Assembly: GCA_001890945.1 (NCBI GenBank)
Contig: MLAX01000005.1
Coordinates: 434,001 to 498,000, forward strand
From: Alphaproteobacteria bacterium AO1-B
Lineage (GTDB): Bacteria > Pseudomonadota > Alphaproteobacteria > Rhizobiales > Stappiaceae
Reading direction: 5' to 3'
DNA: 64,000 bases
The position numbers and the translations under genes were made by a program. How positions within the stretch are numbered: position 1 is the stretch's first letter; every line of letters starts with the position of its first letter. Shown in pieces: positions 18,023 to 26,055 of the stretch. The notes under the pieces are model-generated. The model saw nothing but the letters and a program-made list of their open reading frames with translations, made no database searches and was not told where the DNA came from.

Positions 18023-18040
18023 ATCCCGTGTCCGCGGGAT
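18023..18040 (+). terminator. Possible terminator after the MFS gene
   Basis: ATCCCG (18023-18028), loop TGTCCG, CGGGAT (18035-18040), 14 bp after the MFS stop. The U-tract is poor (TCATTTGCTT), so termination would be weak. Confidence 0.35.
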
Positions 18041-18119
18041 TCATTTGCTTGACCTGCCGTTAAGAGCGGGGCATCAGACGAGACTTCTGGTCCAATTGGT
18101 GGACGATGAAGGACGACTG

Positions 18120-18938
18120 ATGGCCAAAGCTGCTGCCTATACCTTGCCGGAGAGCCGGGCCCATGTGATGGGCATTTTGAACGTGACGCCGGATTCCTTT
18201 TCCGACGGCGGGCGGTTCGATGCGACGGACAAGGCTCTGGATCATGCCCGGTCGATGATCGCAGATGGGGCCGACATTCTGGACATTGGCGCGGAAAGCA
18301 CACGGCCCGGATCTGAACCGGTTGCGCTGGATGACGAATGGTCCCGGCTTGCACCGGTTTTGGAGCCTGTTTGCGACCTTGGGTGTCCGGTTTCGATCGA
18401 CACCTACAAGGCGGAGATTGCGCGCCGGGCTGGCGCTGCAGGTGCCGCGCTCGTCAACGATGTCTGGGGGCTGCAAAAAGATCCTGCGATGGCCGACACG
18501 GTTGCCGCGCTTGGTGTGCCGGTCGTTATGATGCACAACCGTGATCACGCCGATCCCGATATTGATATTCTGGCTGACATGGACCGGTTTTTTGAAGTCT
18601 CCATGGAATTGGCTGAGCGGGCTGGAATCGCGAAAGAAAAGCAGATCCTTGATCCGGGATTTGGTTTTGGCAAAACCATTGATCAGAATTTTCTCATTTT
18701 GAACCGGCTTGAAACCTTGCAGAAGCACGGCCTGCCTATTCTTGCCGGCGCGTCGCGGAAACGCATGATCGGCGCGGTTTTGGGTGTTGAAACGGATGAA
18801 CGGCTTTTTGGCTCCATCGCGGTGCATATGACAGCCGTTATGAAGGGTGCTTCAATAATAAGAGTCCATGACGTACGTCCACATGCCGATTGTGTGCGTA
18901 TATCGCAGGCAACGCGATTGGAACGGAACCCCGTATAA
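18120..18938 (+). CDS. folP: Dihydropteroate synthase
   Basis: Condenses p-aminobenzoate with hydroxymethyl-dihydropterin pyrophosphate in folate synthesis. The 272-residue protein shows the family motifs MGILNVTPDSFSDGG, DIGAESTRPGSEPV, DPGFGFGKT and GASRKRMIG. The start was set at ATG 18120, with AAGGA seven bases upstream; a longer form from 18045 is possible but unsupported. folK follows at once (stop TAA, then ATG). No folB lies between them, although folP-folB-folK is the common order. Confidence 0.94.
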   Translation: MAKAAAYTLPESRAHVMGILNVTPDSFSDGGRFDATDKALDHARSMIADGADILDIGAESTRPGSEPVALDDEWSRLAPVLEPVCDLGCPVSIDTYKAEIARRAGAAGAALVNDVWGLQKDPAMADTVAALGVPVVMMHNRDHADPDIDILADMDRFFEVSMELAERAGIAKEKQILDPGFGFGKTIDQNFLILNRLETLQKHGLPILAGASRKRMIGAVLGVETDERLFGSIAVHMTAVMKGASIIRVHDVRPHADCVRISQATRLERNPV

Positions 18939-19469
18939 ATGACCCTCCATCAAACAAACCTTGTCACGTCCGAAGTGGCTGCACCGACCCGATGTGCCCT
19001 CGGCCTCGGGTCGAATATAGGCGACACGGCCGCGCATTTGAAAAAAGCGCTGGAGCATCTGGACGCCAGTGAGGGAATTACGGTTGTCGCCAGATCGTCC
19101 GATTACCGCACACCGCCCTGGGGGCCGGTACCACAGGACGACTATCGGAACATTTGTGCAGTTGTCGATACCGCCTTATCGCCTCAGGACCTGTTGGCGC
19201 GGTGTCTTGCCATTGAAACCGAGCTGGGCCGGGTCCGCGATGTTCGCTGGGGACCGCGGATCATTGATATTGATGTCCTGATCTACGGAACACGGACCGT
19301 GAACGAGCCCGATCTGGAGTTGCCGCACCCACGTATGGGGGACCGCGCCTTTGTTCTAATCCCGCTTGCCGAAATCTGGCCGGATGCGCCGCTCGCGGAC
19401 GGGCAGACAGCCGCAGAGGCCCTGACAACCTGCCCCGATCAGGACGGCGTGGTGAAGATTTCCGGGTGA
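18939..19469 (+). CDS. folK: HPPK, 2-amino-4-hydroxy-6-hydroxymethyldihydropteridine diphosphokinase
   Basis: Transfers pyrophosphate from ATP to hydroxymethyl-dihydropterin, the step before FolP. The 176-residue protein has the N-terminal LGLGSNIGD and the HPPK signature WGPRIIDIDVLIYG. Its start directly follows the folP stop. It has about 18 extra N-terminal residues before the conserved core, so a somewhat later start is conceivable but no better candidate was seen. Confidence 0.93.
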   Translation: MTLHQTNLVTSEVAAPTRCALGLGSNIGDTAAHLKKALEHLDASEGITVVARSSDYRTPPWGPVPQDDYRNICAVVDTALSPQDLLARCLAIETELGRVRDVRWGPRIIDIDVLIYGTRTVNEPDLELPHPRMGDRAFVLIPLAEIWPDAPLADGQTAAEALTTCPDQDGVVKISG

Positions 19470-19502
19470 TGACCGGCCAGAGCAGTGGTGGATTGCTTTC
19501 CT

Positions 19503-19522
19503 GCCTGAGGCTGATCTCAGGC
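19503..19522. terminator. Stem-loop between convergent folK and ferredoxin-like gene
   Basis: GCCTGAG (19503-19509), 6-nt loop, CTCAGGC (19516-19522). It overlaps the 3' end of the minus-strand gene and has no U-tract on either side, so a terminator role is uncertain. Confidence 0.3.
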
Positions 19523-20203
19523 TAATCCTATAAAACTTTTCATGTGAAAGCGGCCATTAGCTTCGTCAGGCGCGTGGTCCTGGCCGACAGGGCAGGCTTT
19601 TCGGGCGTGGCATCCGGTCCAGCATCCGGCATCTGGTGTGCCGCCAAGATACTGAAGGCACCGTGGGACGTCATAGCCTGTGTCCAATTGAATGGCGTCG
19701 ACCGGGCAGGCCGTCAGGCAGGGTTTTTCTGGGCATGAGATGCAAGGACCAGGTGTGTCTTCGCGAGCGGGGATGTCCAGCTCATCGGCTGACAGAAAGG
19801 CGGCGCGGAGCCCAGCCCAAGGCCCGTATGTTGTGTGCGTGAGAAGCCCGAATGGGCTCTGGGAGAACCCTCCACACTTCGAAGCCCATTTTTGAAACGG
19901 ATGATAGGGCGGGCCGTCAAAAGGAAAGAGCGGCTTGAAGCCGAAATCAGCGGCAAGTTTTCCTAAAACCCGCCGTGTATACCGATCCATCGGATCAGGC
20001 TGGCCATCTTGAGCTTCCGATGCTGCCTTGAAAGTGGGCCACAATCCTGGGCCTGTACTGCCGATAATCAGCAGTGATTTGGGTGTAGAAACGGCGCTGA
20101 TCTCCGGCGCCAGGTCTTTGTCCTCTGGTTTAAAACCGCCGAACAAAAGAAAACCCGCCGCAACAAGCTTTTCGGAAAAGCGGGTTGCGGCAGGTGTGTT
20201 CAT
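19517..20203 (-). CDS. 4Fe-4S ferredoxin-like protein (QueG C-terminus-like)
   Basis: A 228-residue soluble protein. Its C-terminal third has a ferredoxin pattern CISCPEKPCLTACPV (about residues 158-172) and a second cluster of cysteines in CLQYLGGTPDAGCWTGC and KACPVG, reminiscent of the epoxyqueuosine reductase iron-sulphur domain but without the cobalamin part. The N-terminal half (STPKSLLIIGSTGPGLWP) is not assigned. It begins three bases after the argG stop on the same strand, so it is co-transcribed with argG. The role is unknown. Confidence 0.72.
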   Translation of the reverse strand: MNTPAATRFSEKLVAAGFLLFGGFKPEDKDLAPEISAVSTPKSLLIIGSTGPGLWPTFKAASEAQDGQPDPMDRYTRRVLGKLAADFGFKPLFPFDGPPYHPFQKWASKCGGFSQSPFGLLTHTTYGPWAGLRAAFLSADELDIPAREDTPGPCISCPEKPCLTACPVDAIQLDTGYDVPRCLQYLGGTPDAGCWTGCHARKACPVGQDHAPDEANGRFHMKSFIGLA

Positions 20204-20206
20204 GGC

Positions 20207-21427
20207 TCAGCCGAGCCGGTTGCGTTTGGCAAGCGTGCGCAGGCGCAGAGCGTTCAGCTTGATGAAGCCGGCAGCGTCTTTTTGATCGTACGCACCGTGG
20301 TCATCTTCAAAGGTCACCAGCTCTTCTGCATAGAGCGAATAAGGTGATGCGCGGCCGACGACGATGACGTTGCCCTTGTAGAGTTTCAGGCGAACGGTGC
20401 CGGTGACATGTTCCTGGCTCTTGTCGATCAGGGCCTGCAGCATTTCGCGCTCCGGGGAGAACCAGAAGCCGTTGTAAATCAGCTCGGCGTAGCGCGGCAT
20501 CAACTCGTCCTTGAGATGGCCTGCGCCGCGATCAAGCGTAATGGATTCCATGGCCCGGTGCGCCTGCAGCAGGATCGTGCCGCCCGGGGTTTCATAGATG
20601 CCGCGGCTCTTCATGCCGACAAACCGGTTTTCAACCATGTCCAGGCGGCCGATGCCATTGTCGCGGCCATAGTCGTTGAGCTTTGCAAACAATGTGGCCG
20701 GGGACATTTTTTCGCCGTTCAGAGAAACCGCATCGCCCTTTTCAAAGCCGATCTCGATTTCTGTGACAACGTCCGGCGCCTCGGTCGGGTCGACTGTGCG
20801 CTGGAACACATAGTTCGGTGCTTCCTCGTTCGGATCTTCCAGAACCTTTCCTTCGGAAGACGAGTGCAGCATGTTTGCGTCCACTGAGAACGGGGCTTCG
20901 CCGCGCTTGTCTTTCGGCACCGGGATCTGGTTTTTCTCGGCGAAGTCCAAGAGGTCGGTCCGGGATTTAAAGGTCCAGTCCCGCCACGGCGCGATCACCT
21001 TGATGTCCGGGTTAAGCGCATAGGCGGAGAGCTCGAAGCGAACCTGGTCATTGCCTTTGCCGGTCGCGCCATGGGCAACCGCATCGGCGCCGGTTTCTTC
21101 GGCGATCTCGATCAAGCGCTTGGAAATCAGCGGGCGGGCAATCGAGGTGCCGAGCAGGTAGACGCCTTCATAAACGGCATTGGCCCGAAACATCGGGAAA
21201 ACGAAGTCGCGAATGAATTCTTCCCGCAGGTCATCAATGTAGATTTCCTTGATGCCCATCATCTCGGCTTTTTTTCGCGCCGGTTCCAGCTCTTCTCCCT
21301 GTCCGAGATCTGCCGTGAAAGTCACCACTTCGCAGCCGAGTTCGGTTTGCAGCCATTTCAGGATGATGGACGTGTCGAGGCCGCCGGAATAGGCCAGCAC
21401 GACTTTCTTGATGTCACCATACGCCAT
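20207..21427 (-). CDS. argG: Argininosuccinate synthase
   Basis: Joins citrulline and aspartate with ATP to form argininosuccinate in arginine synthesis. The 406-residue protein has the PP-loop AYSGGLDTS at its N terminus and the synthase signature AHGATGKGNDQVRFE. Length is normal for the type I enzyme. No clear ribosome-binding site precedes the ATG. It is followed by a translationally close ferredoxin-like gene, whose link with arginine synthesis is unexplained. Confidence 0.96.
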   Translation of the reverse strand: MAYGDIKKVVLAYSGGLDTSIILKWLQTELGCEVVTFTADLGQGEELEPARKKAEMMGIKEIYIDDLREEFIRDFVFPMFRANAVYEGVYLLGTSIARPLISKRLIEIAEETGADAVAHGATGKGNDQVRFELSAYALNPDIKVIAPWRDWTFKSRTDLLDFAEKNQIPVPKDKRGEAPFSVDANMLHSSSEGKVLEDPNEEAPNYVFQRTVDPTEAPDVVTEIEIGFEKGDAVSLNGEKMSPATLFAKLNDYGRDNGIGRLDMVENRFVGMKSRGIYETPGGTILLQAHRAMESITLDRGAGHLKDELMPRYAELIYNGFWFSPEREMLQALIDKSQEHVTGTVRLKLYKGNVIVVGRASPYSLYAEELVTFEDDHGAYDQKDAAGFIKLNALRLRTLAKRNRLG

Positions 21428-21669
21428 TGAGGGAGGATCCAGTTCGTGAGTTGTGCGGAAAGGTCCGCTTCGTTGAAATTTTGCGGCAATTTAGCCGGTT
21501 CTATTCGCCGCGCAAGCCCCAGAAGTGTGCAAAAGACCGCCGTTTCAATGATCCTTCACTTGAAACACGCGTGGAGCGGGCCGCAAGAAGGGTTGCAATT
21601 GCCAGCCGGGCGTCTGAGGGTGTCGGAAGGGCGAACCTTAACCATGTGGGGAGCTGGCGCGGAGGACCC

Positions 21670-22080
21670 ATGAACCTGATTGACTTCAAGCTCGACGGCT
21701 ATGATTACCTGACCTTCTTGATCGGTGTTCTGGCGGTTGTCGCCTTCTTTTATGTCATGATCACCCTGGGCGGTCTTCCGGGCAAACTCGCGGAAAAGCG
21801 CAAGCACCCGCATGCTGAATCCGTGAAATTGGGCGGTTGGATTGGCCTTTTCACGGTTTTTCCCTGGATCCACGCGTTAATGTGGTCCTATCACGACTCC
21901 CTGACGATCGACATTCGCAAGCTGCCAAAAGGCGCTGAAATCAAGGCAAACGAAGACGCCGGGGATGGCGGGGCGGATCAGTTGTCAGCGACGCCGGTCC
22001 TGTCCAGTGCCACCGGTGAAGCCGAGGCTCTGGTCAGCGCGCAATCAGAAGAGCTGCCCAAGTCCGGGGGCGCGGCATGA
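21670..22080 (+). CDS. DUF3302 inner-membrane protein (YiaW-like)
   Basis: A 136-residue protein with two predicted transmembrane helices (about residues 12-32 and 56-74) separated by a basic loop, and a C-terminal disordered tail rich in Ala/Glu/Ser. It resembles the DUF3302 family typified by E. coli YiaW, which is also paired with a HlyD-type gene (YiaV). GGAGG four bases before ATG 21670 fixes the start. Its stop overlaps the next start (ATGA). Function unknown; probably a partner of the membrane-fusion protein. Confidence 0.75.
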   Translation: MNLIDFKLDGYDYLTFLIGVLAVVAFFYVMITLGGLPGKLAEKRKHPHAESVKLGGWIGLFTVFPWIHALMWSYHDSLTIDIRKLPKGAEIKANEDAGDGGADQLSATPVLSSATGEAEALVSAQSEELPKSGGAA

Positions 22081-23228
22081 CTATTGCCCTTCTGATCCTT
22101 GGGGCCTATGGCATCTTTGCCTGGCTGGTTTTCTACAAGTTCAAACTTCTGAAGTTCAACGTTGCCTGGGGTGTGGTGACCTTCTGGGTTGGCTTTCACG
22201 TCCTGTTTCTGTTGGTTGTCTTCCTGCGCTTCTTCGCGCCTTACACGATTGACGGACATGTGATCCGCCAGACAATCCAGATCGCACCCCGGCTGCCGCA
22301 TCCGACCTTGTTGCAAGAGGTGTTCGTTACTCAGAACCAGCCGGTGGAGAAGGGCGACAAGCTCTATCAGTTTGAATCAACGCTTTATGACGCCCAGCTT
22401 GCAGAGGCTCAGGCGAACCTGGTCGAGGCGCAGCAAAATGCGCTGATCCTTCAAGAAGATGTTGTCTTGGCGCAAGATCAGTTGGCTCAGGCTGAGGCCA
22501 ATGAAACTTTTGCCGCTGAGCAGGTCAAGCGCTACACGGATCTTGTTCCGAAAGGTGGCGCCCGCCAGGAAACGCTTGATCAATGGACGGCACAGTTGGC
22601 AGGGGCAAAAGCGCAAGTCGCCGAGGCAGAAGCGAATGTGACGAAAGCGCAGCTCGCTGTCGCGGCGCAAATCGATGGTGTGAATGCTCAGGTGGCCGCA
22701 GCTCAAGCACAGGTCGACCAGGCGCAGTATTATGTTGATCAGACGACGATCTATGCGCCGGAGGACGGCCGGATCATAAGCCAGCAGGCGCGGCCTGGAC
22801 TTGTTGTGGGTGGCTTCCGGATCGCATCCATAGCCGCGTTTGTTGCGGATGCAAATCCTTATTTTCTTGGAACCTTTTATCAGGAACACCTGAAATTCGT
22901 GGAGCCCGGCCAGCCGGTTGAGGTTGCCCTCGATATTTATCCCGGTCAGGTGTTTACCGGAAAAGTGAAGGCGATTTGGGAAGGGACCGGGCAAGGTCAG
23001 ATCAAGCCGAGCGGAAATGTGCCGAACTTCCTGTTCATGCATCCGCAGGGGCGATTTGCGGTTGAGATCGTCATGGATGAAGATCCGGCGCTGAAGCGAT
23101 TTCCGGGCGGGGCTCATGGAGCTGCGGCGATCTATACGGGCGGTGGCGGCGAATGGGTGTCCGTGCTGCGCCGGGTCAATATGCGGTTGTATGCCTGGGT
23201 GAATTTCATCATCCCGTTTGATGTGTAG
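22077..23228 (+). CDS. HlyD/EmrA-type membrane-fusion protein (YiaV-like)
   Basis: A 383-residue periplasmic adaptor. Unlike most HlyD proteins it begins with two transmembrane helices (about residues 3-20 and 31-57), followed by a lipoyl/barrel part, a long Ala/Gln-rich coiled-coil hairpin (about 100-210) and the second barrel half (DQTTIYAPEDGRI). This matches E. coli YiaV. It overlaps the DUF3302 gene and is followed at once by an outer-membrane channel gene. No RND, ABC or MFS pump gene is part of the operon, so the transport partner is unknown. Confidence 0.85.
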   Translation: MTIALLILGAYGIFAWLVFYKFKLLKFNVAWGVVTFWVGFHVLFLLVVFLRFFAPYTIDGHVIRQTIQIAPRLPHPTLLQEVFVTQNQPVEKGDKLYQFESTLYDAQLAEAQANLVEAQQNALILQEDVVLAQDQLAQAEANETFAAEQVKRYTDLVPKGGARQETLDQWTAQLAGAKAQVAEAEANVTKAQLAVAAQIDGVNAQVAAAQAQVDQAQYYVDQTTIYAPEDGRIISQQARPGLVVGGFRIASIAAFVADANPYFLGTFYQEHLKFVEPGQPVEVALDIYPGQVFTGKVKAIWEGTGQGQIKPSGNVPNFLFMHPQGRFAVEIVMDEDPALKRFPGGAHGAAAIYTGGGGEWVSVLRRVNMRLYAWVNFIIPFDV

Positions 23229-24797
23229 GTGATGTTGGTGAGTGTGTTTCGACAAATGGGTTTGGTTGCCAGCATTACAGGCGCCGCTCTCCTGGCCGGA
23301 TGTATGGTCGGTCCGGATTTTGAACGCCCCGAAGCTCCGGTGCTCGACAGCTGGAGCAAGGGCGCAAACCTCACCGTCGATCACCGCACCGGCTTTACCA
23401 CCCGCAGTGCTGCCTCCGTGCCGTGGTGGCATGTTTTCAAGGATGAAACGCTGAATGGCCTGATCGCTGAGGCCTACCGTCAGAACGTTGAGCTGCAGGC
23501 AGCCGGTGTCCGGGTTTACCAGGCGCGCGCCCAGCTTGGCATCGCGCGCGGCGAGCTGTTTCCTCAGGTCCAGCAGCTGAAAGGGAGCTCGGAGAACATC
23601 CGGTTCAGCACGCAGGATCCGATCATCCGTGATCTTGAGCGGGCCGGTCTGGTGGATAGTCACATCTCGCGTGTTTCTGCAGGGTTTGACGCGGCGTGGG
23701 AAATTGACATCTGGGGCAAGATCCGCCGGGACGTTCAATCTGCCAAAGCGAATTTGAACGCCAACCTGGCGTCCTACGACGATGCGCTGGTGACGCTCAC
23801 CGGGGATATTGCGGCGACATACGTCACCATTCGGGAGCTGCAGCAACTTGTTGCCTCGAGCCGGAAGAACGCTGCGCTTCAGAAAAAGTCGCTGAACCTC
23901 ACGCAGCTCCGGCTGGAAAACGGCGTTGCATCCCAGTTGGATGTTCATGAAGCTACCGTTCTTTACAATAACACCCTGGCGGCCATTCCGGGCTATGAGG
24001 CGGAACTTGCGCAGGCCTACAACGCCATGAGTGTGTTGTTGAGCGAGCCGCCGGGTAAAATGAAAGCCCGATTTTCCGGCCGATCAGGCTTTCCCCGGGT
24101 GCCAGCGGAAGTCGCGATCGGCGTTCCGGCGGACATGTTGCGCCGCCGCCCCGACATTCGCCAAGCCGAGTACATTGCCGCCGCCCAATCGGCACAAATC
24201 GGTGTAGCCAAGGCAGATCTCTTCCCAGCCTTCACCATTGCCGGGGCGATTGGTGTACGGGCAGATGATTTTTCGAATCTCTTCACGGGCGGGGCGACAG
24301 CAGCCCTCTTCAATCCCGGTTTTTCCTGGAATTTCCTGAATTACGGCCGGATCCAGAACAATGTAAGGGTGCAAGACGCCAAGTTTCAGGAAGCCTTGCT
24401 GAACTACGAAAACACGGTGCTATCCGCTTATGCGGAAGTGGAAAACGCGCTGACCGGGTTTTTGCGATCGAAGCAGCAGGCGCTTTACCTTCGGCGGAGT
24501 TTGAGGGCGGCTCGAAGCTCTGTCGGCGAGGTGGAAGCTCAATATGAAGACGGCACGGCGTCCTACAATCGCGTGGTCGATGCGCAAAAGAGCCTGCTTG
24601 TGGCTGAGGAGCGGTTGATTGCTGCGGAAGCAAATGTGCTCACCAACCTTGTTGCGGTTTACAAGGGGCTCGGTGGTGGCTGGGCGCCAGAGAACGTCCG
24701 CGGTCTCATATCCGATGAAACCCGGGCCCAAATGGCGGACCGGACACGCTGGGGACAGCTTCTGGATAACCCTGTGGGACCTTCGGGGAAAAGCTAG
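23229..24797 (+). CDS. NodT-family outer-membrane efflux channel (OMF lipoprotein)
   Basis: A 522-residue TolC-like channel subunit with lipoprotein signal ending LLAGC (Cys25) and the NodT signatures MVGPDFERPEAP, WWHVFKDETLNGLI and DAAWEIDIWGK, plus two internal outer-membrane-efflux repeats with long coiled coils. The start is GTG 23229 or ATG 23232, directly after the adaptor stop. It completes a three-gene operon of inner-membrane protein, adaptor and outer channel. The convergent TetR gene ends 21 bp beyond its stop. Confidence 0.9.
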   Translation: MMLVSVFRQMGLVASITGAALLAGCMVGPDFERPEAPVLDSWSKGANLTVDHRTGFTTRSAASVPWWHVFKDETLNGLIAEAYRQNVELQAAGVRVYQARAQLGIARGELFPQVQQLKGSSENIRFSTQDPIIRDLERAGLVDSHISRVSAGFDAAWEIDIWGKIRRDVQSAKANLNANLASYDDALVTLTGDIAATYVTIRELQQLVASSRKNAALQKKSLNLTQLRLENGVASQLDVHEATVLYNNTLAAIPGYEAELAQAYNAMSVLLSEPPGKMKARFSGRSGFPRVPAEVAIGVPADMLRRRPDIRQAEYIAAAQSAQIGVAKADLFPAFTIAGAIGVRADDFSNLFTGGATAALFNPGFSWNFLNYGRIQNNVRVQDAKFQEALLNYENTVLSAYAEVENALTGFLRSKQQALYLRRSLRAARSSVGEVEAQYEDGTASYNRVVDAQKSLLVAEERLIAAEANVLTNLVAVYKGLGGGWAPENVRGLISDETRAQMADRTRWGQLLDNPVGPSGKS

Positions 24798-24818
24798 GAT
24801 CAGGACCCGATGAGCTGA

Positions 24819-25439
24819 TCAAGCAGACTTTTTTGCGGCTTCAGTTTCCGGTGCAGCATATTGCGCCAGGAACAGATCGACACTTTCGTTGATGATCTTG
24901 TCCATCTCGTCGCGTTCGGCGACCCGATTCGCATAGATGTTCGGAAAAAAGCTGCGCGACTTGATGAGGCCGAGAAACTGTTCTGCCGCAACGGCCGGAT
25001 CTTGAACCGAAAGGCGCCCATCGGATGTCGCCCGCTCCATGAACTCTGCGAAAATGCTGAGCTTGGTCATGCGGGCGTTCATGTCCGCCGCCAGTTCCGG
25101 ATCTCGTATCGTTTCACTCATCACCATGCGGGCAAGGTTCATGAAGCACGGAGAAACCATCAGCTCGCCCTCGGCCCAGCCGAGTTCGATCAAGGCATCG
25201 CGGATCGGTTTGTCCCGGTCATAAGGGACCTCAAGCGCTGAATTGACCTGGTCTGCCAGGCACTGGTTGATCGCTTTGAAAAGCGTTTCCTTGCTTTCAA
25301 AGTGATTGTAGACGGTGCGTTTGGAAACCTGCGCCCGTTCCGAAATCCGGTCCATGCTTGCACCGGCAAAACCTTTTTCCTGGAACTCGGCGATGGCCGC
25401 TTCGACGATTTGTTTCTTTTTCTGGTCGGATACCGACAT
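24819..25439 (-). CDS. TetR/AcrR family regulator
   Basis: A 206-residue repressor: N-terminal TetR helix-turn-helix (ASMDRISERAQVSKRTVYNHF, about residues 27-47, with FESKETLF following) and an all-helical ligand domain. It is divergent from the iorAB-like genes and convergent with the efflux-type operon, so either could be its target. Its own promoter region contains four GTTTAC/GTAAAC half-sites (see 25490-25549), which argues for autoregulation and for control of the molybdenum hydroxylase genes. Confidence 0.88.
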   Translation of the reverse strand: MSVSDQKKKQIVEAAIAEFQEKGFAGASMDRISERAQVSKRTVYNHFESKETLFKAINQCLADQVNSALEVPYDRDKPIRDALIELGWAEGELMVSPCFMNLARMVMSETIRDPELAADMNARMTKLSIFAEFMERATSDGRLSVQDPAVAAEQFLGLIKSRSFFPNIYANRVAERDEMDKIINESVDLFLAQYAAPETEAAKKSA

Positions 25440-25489
25440 TGTTTACCCAGCGCTTCTTATCGCTCTTTAATCCCAAAATTTGAGCCCTA

Positions 25490-25549
25490 TGTAAACTAGG
25501 GCGTTTACAGATGCAGATCTAGAGATTACACTGCACAGTGTAGTTTACA
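25490..25549. promoter_or_regulatory. Putative TetR operators between tetR and iorA-like gene
   Basis: Inverted repeat TGTAAAC-TAGGGC-GTTTACA (25490-25496 and 25503-25509), a second palindrome TACACTG-CA-CAGTGTA (25527-25542) and a further GTTTACA (25543-25549). Another GTTTAC is at 25441-25446, just upstream of the tetR start codon. The arrangement fits a TetR-type operator controlling both directions. Confidence 0.6.
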
Positions 25550-25590
25550 TCCTTCAGCCAGTCCAGGCCAGCCAAGGGAGACGCCTCCTC

Positions 25591-26052
25591 ATGTCTGTAA
25601 CTTTGAAAATTAACGGGGAAACGCGCACGCTTGATGCGGATCCCAACAGCCCTCTGCTGTGGGCTCTGCGCGACGAGCTCGGAATGACCGGCACCAAATT
25701 CGGGTGTGGCATCGCATCATGCGGTGCTTGCACGGTCCACTGGGACGGTATGCCGATCCGGTCTTGCCAAACCATGGTCGGTGACCTTGAGGGCGCCGAA
25801 ATTACCACAATCGAAGGCGTGAACGGAAAAGCCGCCAAAGCCGTTCAGGAAGCCTGGAACGAGCTGGATGTGCCGCAATGCGGGTACTGCCAGTCCGGTC
25901 AGATCATGGCAGCCACGGCACTTCTGACCGACACTCCAAAACCGACCGACGAAGATATCGACGCCGCCATGGACGGAAACGTCTGCCGCTGCGCGACCTA
26001 CGCCCGGATCCGCAAGGCGATCCATGCCGCAGCCGACAAGATGGAGGCCTAA
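25591..26052 (+). CDS. Molybdenum hydroxylase [2Fe-2S] subunit (IorA-like)
   Basis: Small electron-transfer subunit, 153 residues, with the plant-type cluster motif CGIASCGACTVH (about residues 39-50) and the second four-cysteine set in CGYCQSGQ and CRCATY. This is the xanthine-oxidase-family ferredoxin subunit, closest in layout to isoquinoline 1-oxidoreductase subunit alpha. It is followed 3 bp later by the molybdopterin subunit. There is no FAD subunit, as in the IorAB type, so electrons presumably go to a cytochrome or other carrier. Confidence 0.9.
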   Translation: MSVTLKINGETRTLDADPNSPLLWALRDELGMTGTKFGCGIASCGACTVHWDGMPIRSCQTMVGDLEGAEITTIEGVNGKAAKAVQEAWNELDVPQCGYCQSGQIMAATALLTDTPKPTDEDIDAAMDGNVCRCATYARIRKAIHAAADKMEA

Positions 26053-26055
26053 GTC

